Both the position numbers and the translations under genes were made by a program. From contig CAIRYE010000460.1 in assembly GCA_903882765.1 (NCBI GenBank), positions 1 through 6,869 on the forward strand: a DNA stretch of 6,869 bases, given 5' to 3'. The stretch comes from an uncultured Anaerolineae bacterium. GTDB lineage: Bacteria > Chloroflexota > Anaerolineae > Anaerolineales > Villigracilaceae. The notes under the pieces were generated by a model. The model was given only the letters and a program-made list of their open reading frames with translations, did no database searches and had not been told where the DNA came from. The first letter of the stretch is position 1. Each line of letters opens with the position of its first letter. Positions 1 to 5,652 of the stretch are shown in pieces.

Positions 1-1
1 C

Positions 2-949
2 CTAAAATATGCCGGCGTAAACCTTACCGAAGCCATGCGCCCCGGGCACATTACCACCCTCAAAACGGAGCTCTCCAGCAAGGCGCTCAATATCTGGCAC
101 AACGCCATCAAGGCCGATGACCGCCTTAACACCAACCGATCAATTTTGCAGATGGAAAACGTCACCTTCTCGTACGACGGCGTGCGACCGATCCTCGATT
201 CCGTCAACTTCGATATCCGCGAGGGGGAGATGGTTTCGGTGGTAGGCAAGAACGGCGCCGGAAAATCGACCCTCTCCAAGCTGCTGTGCGGCTTCGAAAA
301 AGAAGACCGCGGTACCATCCGTTATTTAGGGCAGGATATCAAGGACAAGACCATCAAAGAGCGCGCCGAGATCATAGGGTTGGTGATGCAAAACCCGAAT
401 CAGATGATCTCAAAAGCGCTCATCTATGATGAGGTGGCGCTGGGGCTAAGGCTTCGCAACACCCCTGAAGAAGAGATCGCCACCCGAGTTGAAAAAGTAC
501 TCAAGGTGTGCGGGCTGGCGCCATTCATCGATTGGCCCATCTCCGCGCTCAGTTATGGGCAGAAAAAGCGGGTCACCATCGCCTCCATTTTGGTGTTGGA
601 TCCCAAGATCATTATGCTGGATGAACCCACCGCCGGCCAAGATTTTCGGCATTACACCGAGATCATGGAATTTTTGGTGGAGATCAACAAGCTGGGCGTC
701 ACCATCATTCTCATCACCCACGATATGCACCTGATGTTGGAATACACCCCTCGCGCCATTGTGTTAGCGGGCGGCAAGAAGATCGCGGATACCGCCGCTT
801 CGGTGGTGCTAACTGATGCCAAGGTGATCGAGGAAGCCAACCTAAAGGAAACCTCCTTGTTCAACCTGGCGCACCTGGCGGGCATTGAAGACGGCACGCA
901 TTTTGTTCAGGGATTCATTGATTACGAACGGAGATTGAAAAACCGATGA
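2..949 (+). CDS. ecfA: ECF transporter ATP-binding protein, C-terminal ABC domain (5' partial, probably a fused two-domain ATPase)
   Basis: This is the ATPase of an energy-coupling factor (ECF) importer. It hydrolyses ATP on the cytoplasmic face and drives EcfT and a substrate-binding S protein. The frame is open from the window edge, and about 315 residues are visible. One complete ABC domain is seen: Walker A GKNGAGKST (245-271), Q-loop MQNPNQ (386-403), signature LSYGQKKR (548-571, the ECF-type variant of LSGGQ), Walker B IIMLDEPTAGQD (608-643) and H-loop THD (His codon at 719). The roughly 45 residues before this domain look like the tail of a preceding ABC domain plus a linker, as in the fused ~560-aa ATPases encoded next to UPF0397-type S components. 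The Met codon at 35 lies inside this linker, has no Shine-Dalgarno site and is unlikely to be the start. The stop overlaps the ecfT start. Family assignment is firm; the fused state is inferred. Confidence 0.94.
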   Translation, partial: LKYAGVNLTEAMRPGHITTLKTELSSKALNIWHNAIKADDRLNTNRSILQMENVTFSYDGVRPILDSVNFDIREGEMVSVVGKNGAGKSTLSKLLCGFEKEDRGTIRYLGQDIKDKTIKERAEIIGLVMQNPNQMISKALIYDEVALGLRLRNTPEEEIATRVEKVLKVCGLAPFIDWPISALSYGQKKRVTIASILVLDPKIIMLDEPTAGQDFRHYTEIMEFLVEINKLGVTIILITHDMHLMLEYTPRAIVLAGGKKIADTAASVVLTDAKVIEEANLKETSLFNLAHLAGIEDGTHFVQGFIDYERRLKNR

Positions 950-1785
950 ACATGAAAATGAAGCTTTTTTCGTACAACACGGTCAACACGCCCATCCACA
1001 ACCTATCGGGCCTCACCAAACTGATGTGCTTTTTGTTCCTCACCTTCGCCGTGATGTTCTCGTATGATATCCGCGTGATCTTAGGGGTGATGGTGTTCTC
1101 GGTGGCGGTTCTGCGCCTCTCACGCATTCAGTTCTCGCAGATCCAGCTGATGGTGGTGTATGTTTTGATCTTTTTGCTTACCAACGCCGCTATCTCCTTC
1201 GTTTTTTCGCCCGAGCAAGGGGTAACGATTTACGGCACCAAGCATGTGATCTTTAAACTCTTTGGCTCCACCTACCTCACCCAAGAACAGCTCTTTTACC
1301 AGGTCACCAAATTCTTCAAATACGCATCGGTGGTTCCGCTCGGCATGATCTTTTTGCTCACCACCAACCCCAGCGAATTTGCTTCCTCGCTGAACGGCAT
1401 TGGCGTAAATTACAAAGCCGCATTCGCGGTCGCGCTCACCTTGCGCTACTTCCCCGATATTCAGCGCGATTACCACGATATTAGCCTGGCGCAGCAAGCC
1501 CGCGGCTTGGATCTCTCGCACAAGGCCAAGCTTACCGACCGTTTCAAGAACTCTCTGCTTATCGTCATCCCGCTGATCTTCTCCTCGCTCGACCGCATCG
1601 AGCTGATCAGCAACGCCATGGATCTGCGTGGTTTTTCCAAAAGCAAAACGCGTACCTGGTACGCCTCACGAAAACTGGCCAGCAATGATTACATCGCCTT
1701 GGCCCTTTCCATGTCGATCTTTGCCATCACCGTGATCGTTTCGGTGTTTATCAATCACAGCCGTTTTTATAACCCGTTCATCTAA
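946..1785 (+). CDS. ecfT: ECF transporter transmembrane coupling protein EcfT
   Basis: This is the integral membrane T component that transmits ATPase movement to the S component in an ECF importer. The protein has 279 residues, the usual size for the family. Hydrophobic membrane segments are seen at about residues 25-56, 66-87, 127-140, 156-168, 203-214 and 249-268. The two cytoplasmic coupling-helix motifs are present: QQARGLDLS (Ala-Arg-Gly at 185-187) and AMDLRGFSK (Leu-Arg-Gly at 227-229). The Arg residues of these motifs are known to dock into the grooves of the two ATPase domains. The start ATG at 946 overlaps the ATPase stop as ATGA, which implies translational coupling. Further ATGs at 952 and 958 are possible starts, and a weak GGAG at 930-933 is the only ribosome-binding hint. 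The transported substrate cannot be read from A and T components alone. Confidence 0.94.
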   Translation: MNMKMKLFSYNTVNTPIHNLSGLTKLMCFLFLTFAVMFSYDIRVILGVMVFSVAVLRLSRIQFSQIQLMVVYVLIFLLTNAAISFVFSPEQGVTIYGTKHVIFKLFGSTYLTQEQLFYQVTKFFKYASVVPLGMIFLLTTNPSEFASSLNGIGVNYKAAFAVALTLRYFPDIQRDYHDISLAQQARGLDLSHKAKLTDRFKNSLLIVIPLIFSSLDRIELISNAMDLRGFSKSKTRTWYASRKLASNDYIALALSMSIFAITVIVSVFINHSRFYNPFI

Positions 1786-1801
1786 CAGAAAAAGAAAAAA
1801 A
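1786..1801 (+). promoter_or_regulatory. A-rich leader without a canonical Shine-Dalgarno site
   Basis: The 16 bases between ecfT and the first DUF62 gene are almost pure purine, with A runs including eight consecutive A (1795-1802) that run into the ATG. No GGAG or AGGA is present, unlike the later genes of the run. Initiation here may use an A-rich, unstructured site or ribosomes arriving from ecfT. This is a description of the site; its strength is unknown. Confidence 0.4.
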
Positions 1802-2644
1802 ATGAAACCAATCTTAGTATTTCAAACCGATTTTACCTACAAAGAAGGCGCCGTAAGCGCTATGTATGGTGTAGTAAAAACCGTAGACCGAGAGCTGGAG
1901 ATCTTCGACGGCACCCACGAGATCCCACAATATGATATTTGGAGCGCCTCTTACCGCTTGTTCCAATCGATGACCTTCTGGCCGAAGGGCACCATCTTCA
2001 TTTCGGTGGTAGACCCCGGCGTGGGAACCCCGCGCAAGGCTTGCGTTGCCAAAACCGCCGATGGATATTATGTGGTTACTCCCGATAATGGCAGCCTCAC
2101 CCACATCAAGCAATGGCAGGGGATCGTGGAAGTACGCGAAATTGACCAAAGCGTGAACCGCTTGCGCGGAAAGAACACCGAAGGCGTTAGCGTATTTCAT
2201 GGCCGCGACCTGTTTAGCTACTGCGCCGCCAAGCTTGCCAGCGGTATTATCAGCTACGAACAAGTTGGCCCCGCCTACCCTGTGGAGGAGATCGTTTGCC
2301 TGCCCATTTTAGAGCCTGTCGCGAAAAACGGCGAAATTGAAGGCATTTTTGAAATTGGCGACCCCAATTTTGGCAACTTGTGGACCAATATCCCCTTGGC
2401 TATGTTCGAAAAAGCCGGCTTTGCCTATGGAGATATGCTCAACGTAACCATTCGCCATAAAGACGAAGTGGTGTTCGAGGAGAAGGTCCTGTTCCACAAA
2501 ACATTCGGCTACGCGAAGATTGGCGAGCCGATCATCTACAACAATGAGCTGATGAAAGTCTCACTCGCCATCAGCCAGGGCAGCTTCTGCGATACATACC
2601 ATTTGGATTTTGGCCCCGACTGGTTCGTCCACTTTAGCAAATAG
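1802..2644 (+). CDS. SAM hydroxide adenosyltransferase (SAM hydrolase, DUF62) family protein, copy A
   Basis: The protein belongs to the DUF62 / SAM-dependent chlorinase-fluorinase superfamily. Characterised non-halogenating members hydrolyse S-adenosylmethionine to adenosine and L-methionine in the cytoplasm as trimers. It has 280 residues. The N-terminal domain has QTDF with Asp10, VVDPGVG with Asp71 followed seven residues later by Arg78, TPDNGSLT (93-100) and FHGRD with His133. Asp71-Arg78-His133 matches the Asp-Arg-His triad of the hydrolases and argues against a halogenase. The C-terminal domain has GDPNFGNLWTN (Asp187, Asn192). Two family positions are odd: the second Asp of the TDFGxxD motif is Glu15 (with Thr12 for Gly), and the C-terminal Asn-Ser motif reads Asn248-Glu249. 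It follows ecfT by 16 bases and is about 60% identical to copy B (3453-4295) over the first 100 residues by hand count. Actual activity is not proven by sequence. Confidence 0.9.
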   Translation: MKPILVFQTDFTYKEGAVSAMYGVVKTVDRELEIFDGTHEIPQYDIWSASYRLFQSMTFWPKGTIFISVVDPGVGTPRKACVAKTADGYYVVTPDNGSLTHIKQWQGIVEVREIDQSVNRLRGKNTEGVSVFHGRDLFSYCAAKLASGIISYEQVGPAYPVEEIVCLPILEPVAKNGEIEGIFEIGDPNFGNLWTNIPLAMFEKAGFAYGDMLNVTIRHKDEVVFEEKVLFHKTFGYAKIGEPIIYNNELMKVSLAISQGSFCDTYHLDFGPDWFVHFSK

Positions 2645-2648
2645 GAGG
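2643..2648 (+). promoter_or_regulatory. Shine-Dalgarno site of the GNAT gene
   Basis: A perfect AGGAGG overlaps the stop codon of DUF62 copy A and lies 5 bases before the ATG at 2654. It fixes the start of the GNAT gene and is the strongest ribosome-binding site in the window. Confidence 0.75.
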
Positions 2649-2653
2649 CCGTC

Positions 2654-3460
2654 ATGCTCACAAAAGCAGCCGAGCAAGACCGGCTCGCCCTCATGGAGTA
2701 CTGCCTGGTGGAACCGAACATCAATTTGTTCATCCTTGGCGATATCGAACACTTTGGTTTCGATAGCTCCTTTCAGGAAGTTTGGTTCCAGACCCAGGCA
2801 GGGCAGATCAGCGCGGTGGCGTTACGCTATCACGATAGCCTGATCATTTACAGCCGCGATGGAAATGTGGATCATAAGGAGTTGCGCGCCATTTTAGATA
2901 CACGCCAGATCCGCGTGATCAGCGGCAAGCAATCGGTGGTAGATCCGTTCTTTGCAACCTTGGGCGGCAAGTACAGCCGGCGCGAAATGGTCTTTTGCGA
3001 GTTGCATGGCTTTGCCGGCTTAGCGGAAGACAACGGCGAGGTGGAAGTTGCCAACGCCGCGGACGCCATGGAAATAGCGCACGTGTACGACCAGATCAGC
3101 GAGTTTGCCGGCTTGTACGCCGCCGACCTAAACCTGCGGCATCAGCAGATCGCCAACCGCATCACCTCAAAAGAAGGCGTGCACATGGTTATACGGCGCG
3201 ATGGAAAGATCATCAGCCATGCCAACTCGGCCGGCGAAACCAGCGTGAGCGCCATGATCGGCGGCATTTTGACCCTGCCAGAGTTTCGCGGCAAGGGCTT
3301 AGGCAGCCAAGTGATCTCGGCGGTATGCCGCGACTTGGCGCGACGAGGAAGATCGGCTTGTTTGTTTTACGACAGCAAGCAAAACGGAAATATATTTACA
3401 CGCCTTGGTTTTAAGGCGACAAACAATTGGATTTTCTTGGAGAAAGGAACGAATGAGTAA
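2654..3460 (+). CDS. GNAT family acyltransferase with an additional N-terminal domain
   Basis: This is a likely acetyl-CoA-dependent N-acyltransferase of 268 residues. The GNAT fold is in the C-terminal half. The acyl-CoA pyrophosphate loop is LPEFRGKGLGSQV, with the R-G-K-G-L-G signature at 212-217 after a hydrophobic strand (200-208). A second typical block, NGNIFTRLGFKATNNWIFLE (244-263), is the closing helix and strand. Residues 1-120 form a separate region that resembles a degenerate first domain, as in other ~270-aa tandem or extended GNAT proteins; I see no CoA-loop signature there. It is encoded between two DUF62 paralogues, 9 bases after the first and overlapping the second by 8 bases, so it is translated with them. 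An amino-acid, amine or nucleoside-linked amine substrate would fit the context, but nothing in the sequence fixes the acceptor. Confidence 0.87.
   Translation: MLTKAAEQDRLALMEYCLVEPNINLFILGDIEHFGFDSSFQEVWFQTQAGQISAVALRYHDSLIIYSRDGNVDHKELRAILDTRQIRVISGKQSVVDPFFATLGGKYSRREMVFCELHGFAGLAEDNGEVEVANAADAMEIAHVYDQISEFAGLYAADLNLRHQQIANRITSKEGVHMVIRRDGKIISHANSAGETSVSAMIGGILTLPEFRGKGLGSQVISAVCRDLARRGRSACLFYDSKQNGNIFTRLGFKATNNWIFLEKGTNE
3445..3448 (+). promoter_or_regulatory. Shine-Dalgarno site of DUF62 copy B
   Basis: AGGA within GAAAGGAAC lies 4 bases before the ATG at 3453, inside the end of the GNAT gene. It supports the start at 3453 over the in-frame upstream ATG at 3405. Confidence 0.55.
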
Positions 3461-4295
3461 TATTTTAGTTTTACAAAGCGATTTTGGATTGGTTGACGGG
3501 GCTGTTGCCGCTATGTGCGGCGTTGCTCACGAAGTTGACAAGGATTTGAAGATCTACAACCTAACGCACGACATCACTCCGTACCACATCTGGGAGGCTT
3601 CGTATCGGCTTTACCAAACGGTAGAGTACTGGCCCAAAGGAACTGTTTTTGTTTCAGTGGTCGATCCGGGAGTAGGATCGAACCGAAAAAGCGTGGTGGC
3701 GCTTACCAAAGATGGCCACTACATCGTAACACCCGATAACGGTACCCTCACCCACCTCAAGCGCTACGTGGGCATCACCGGAATCCGCGAAATTGAAGAA
3801 TCCAAGCATCGCCGCCAAAACACCGAGCACTCCTTCACCTTCCACGGCCGCGATGTTTATAGTTACACCGGCGCAAAGCTGGCAGCGGGCAAGATCACCT
3901 TTGAAGATGTTGGAACCGCACAGAAGATAGATGATATTCTGGAATTGGAAGTAGGCGAAGTGACCAAAACCGGAAAAAGCGTGAAGGGCAGTATTGATAT
4001 TTTGGATGTGCGTTTTGGCAGCCTGTGGAGCAATGTGACCCGCGAAGATTTTCTGGAACAGGGTTTTGAGTACGGCGACCGCATCGAAGTGGTCATCCGC
4101 AACGGCTCTACTTTGGTGTACAACAATCGCATCGTCTACGGAAAATCCTTCGCCGACGTGTACGTTAGCGAGCAGCTCATCTACGTCAATTCCCTGTATC
4201 GCATGGCGGTGGCCATCAACCAAGGCAACTTTGCCAAGGCTTACAGCATCGGCACCGGTATCCACTGGACCATCGAGTTCAAGAAGGTCGACTGA
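3453..4295 (+). CDS. SAM hydroxide adenosyltransferase (SAM hydrolase, DUF62) family protein, copy B
   Basis: This is the second DUF62 paralogue in the operon, expected to convert SAM plus water to adenosine and methionine. The start at 3453 is chosen because it gives exactly 280 residues and aligns with copy A from Met1; the ATG at 3405 would add 16 residues lying inside the GNAT gene. Motifs seen: QSDFGLVD (Asp10, Gly12, Asp15, the normal family form), VVDPGVG with Asp71 and Arg78, TPDNGTLT (93-100), FHGRD with His131, and a C-terminal NSLYRMAVAINQGNFAKAY block (246-264) that keeps the family Asn-Ser. The Asp71-Arg78-His131 triad is complete. The odd point is LDVRFGSLWSN (184-194): the family Asn of D-x-x-F-G-N is Ser190. 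Copy B therefore diverges at a different pocket position from copy A. It overlaps the GNAT gene by 8 bases. Confidence 0.91.
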   Translation: MSNILVLQSDFGLVDGAVAAMCGVAHEVDKDLKIYNLTHDITPYHIWEASYRLYQTVEYWPKGTVFVSVVDPGVGSNRKSVVALTKDGHYIVTPDNGTLTHLKRYVGITGIREIEESKHRRQNTEHSFTFHGRDVYSYTGAKLAAGKITFEDVGTAQKIDDILELEVGEVTKTGKSVKGSIDILDVRFGSLWSNVTREDFLEQGFEYGDRIEVVIRNGSTLVYNNRIVYGKSFADVYVSEQLIYVNSLYRMAVAINQGNFAKAYSIGTGIHWTIEFKKVD

Positions 4296-4359
4296 TTACG
4301 CCGAGTTAGCGCCAGTTTAGAAGCTTGATCAATTTCAGAGACACCTGAGAGGAAAAACT
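4296..4359. other. 64-base intergenic gap, largest in the window
   Basis: No stem-loop followed by a T run and no convincing -35/-10 pair is visible. It contains the 8-base palindrome TTGATCAA (4325-4332) and ends in the Shine-Dalgarno site of the next gene. It could hold an internal promoter or processing site, but the sequence does not show one clearly. Confidence 0.4.
4348..4353 (+). promoter_or_regulatory. Shine-Dalgarno site of the 420-aa protein gene
   Basis: AGAGGA lies 6 bases upstream of the ATG at 4360. It is well spaced and supports this start. Confidence 0.65.
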
Positions 4360-5622
4360 ATGTCCGACCTACGAGCCCTGCTACAAATTCCGGCATCCCG
4401 CTTAGAAGCTATCAACAGCCTAATGCTGGACGGCAATATCACGGTTACCAACGAGATGTTGGCGGTGATCGCTAAATACGGCACGCCGGAAGAGATCAAC
4501 CGCAAGCACCGTGAATCCCGCAAAATGGAAAACCTGTTCAAACAGGTGGAAATGAAAGCCCCCGGGCACATCAAGGACTTGAAATGGCTGATCGAACAGC
4601 GCGATAATGGCGCGTTTGTACCGGTTGCCAATTACCGCGAAAAAGTGCTAGGCGCCGCCGCCCGAACGACACAGTTCAAGGATGAGCTGGCGGTAACGCT
4701 GGAGGTCTCTGCTTTGCAGTACTTCCCGTGGGTGCGGGTGATGGCCGAACAAGCCATCGCGAACAAGACCTTGATCCCGGGCCGCTTCATTGCCGTGCGC
4801 AAAATGAAAGAATCAGAAGCCGATGGCGACCTTCCAGCCATTGTCGCCGCCCTCGATATCATGGGCTCGTCGTTTGTGGAAACGCTGGATACCAAAGGCA
4901 CCGATGGCTCGAACATCCATCTGGGCGGGCCGGCAACCATCACCGGCTATTTTGGCGGCATTGGCCAGCCTAACGATCACGCCCTAATGTGGTTGGACGA
5001 ATTTTTATATTACTACACCAACTATGGCGTTCAGCATGTTCTCAACTTTAATGCCGGCACCATATTGCTCGGGTTTATGCTCTACAAACTGGGTGTGGAT
5101 ATCCAATTCAAGATATCCGTCTTTTTTGGCTCCGATAACCCCTACCACGCCCTGTGGATCATGACCATGGCGAAGCTGTACAGCCGTGATGACGGCAGCA
5201 GCCCGCTGATCGGTTTCAACTGGTCCAACTCCATCAACAACCGCACCATGGAGCTGAGCGCTGAGTTCCGCAAATCGCTGGGATTCGAAAAGGTGGTGCG
5301 TTTTGAGCACCATATTACCGAACCGCAGAAAAGCATTGTGCTGCAGCCATACGACCGGCGCGATGAGCTGGTTCAAGTGGCCGGCCACGTCGCGAACATC
5401 GCCGCAAAGCACGAAGGCGGCGATCCCGAAGTGGACGTGACGCGAGAGCACCTTTCGGATATCCTCGATTACTTCCGCGATAAACAAGAAGTGATCGATA
5501 GCGGCGATTGGGACAACCTGCAAACCAATTTCCTCGATAAAGTTGCCGCTTGCAATCATAGCGCCCAAGCCCTTACCGAGAACGGCCTAAGCTTCATCGC
5601 CGCCAAGAATTTGCATAAATAA
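4360..5622 (+). CDS. Conserved-looking 420-aa protein of unrecognised family
   Basis: I do not recognise this family. The protein has 420 residues, has no signal peptide or membrane segment and is probably cytoplasmic. The N-terminal 100 residues are helical and charged. Residues 110-200 include a glycine-rich stretch with GGPATITGYFGGIGQ (189-203), preceded by TLDTKGTDGSN (175-185). From about 225 to 320, hydrophobic strands alternate with helices: HVLNFNAGT, FKISVFFGSDN, PLIGFNWSNS and VVRFEHHIT. This suggests an alpha/beta, possibly barrel, enzyme with polar candidates His207, Asp213, Glu214, Asn287, Asn290, Glu316, His317 and His318. The C-terminus is helical and acidic. It starts 64 bases after DUF62 copy B with a good ribosome-binding site and ends 30 bases before the amino-acid dehydrogenase, so it probably acts in the same pathway. 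Codon use looks like that of its neighbours. The gene call is firm; the function is unknown. Confidence 0.86.
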   Translation: MSDLRALLQIPASRLEAINSLMLDGNITVTNEMLAVIAKYGTPEEINRKHRESRKMENLFKQVEMKAPGHIKDLKWLIEQRDNGAFVPVANYREKVLGAAARTTQFKDELAVTLEVSALQYFPWVRVMAEQAIANKTLIPGRFIAVRKMKESEADGDLPAIVAALDIMGSSFVETLDTKGTDGSNIHLGGPATITGYFGGIGQPNDHALMWLDEFLYYYTNYGVQHVLNFNAGTILLGFMLYKLGVDIQFKISVFFGSDNPYHALWIMTMAKLYSRDDGSSPLIGFNWSNSINNRTMELSAEFRKSLGFEKVVRFEHHITEPQKSIVLQPYDRRDELVQVAGHVANIAAKHEGGDPEVDVTREHLSDILDYFRDKQEVIDSGDWDNLQTNFLDKVAACNHSAQALTENGLSFIAAKNLHK

Positions 5623-5638
5623 CCCGCGCAGCAGCCTG

Positions 5639-5646
5639 AAAGGAAG
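5639..5646 (+). promoter_or_regulatory. Shine-Dalgarno site of the amino-acid dehydrogenase gene
   Basis: AAAGGAAG, with its AGGA core at 5641-5644, lies 8 bases before the ATG at 5653. It supports that start over the in-frame ATG five codons later at 5668. Confidence 0.65.
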
Positions 5647-5652
5647 TGTGAA

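Noticed and set aside
1120..1521. 133-codon open frame on the minus strand opposite ecfT
   Set aside because: It is antisense to ecfT motifs, and its translation is not protein-like.
1802..2644. Fluorinase or chlorinase activity for the DUF62 proteins
   Set aside because: Both copies carry the Asp-Arg-His triad typical of the SAM hydrolases rather than the halogenases.
3405..3452. Upstream in-frame ATG extending DUF62 copy B by 16 residues
   Set aside because: There is no Shine-Dalgarno site there, the extension lies inside the GNAT gene, and the start at 3453 aligns exactly with copy A.
3654..4265. 203-codon open frame on the minus strand opposite DUF62 copy B
   Set aside because: It is wholly antisense to a gene with clear family motifs, its translation shows no recognisable domain, and it follows from the codon pattern of the plus-strand gene.
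4325..4332. TTGATCAA palindrome as an operator
   Set aside because: Eight bases with no extension or second copy is easily chance, and no promoter is visible around it.
5005..5568. 187-codon open frame on the minus strand opposite the 420-aa protein gene
   Set aside because: It has no motif and lies inside a better supported plus-strand gene with a Shine-Dalgarno site, so it is treated as a shadow frame.
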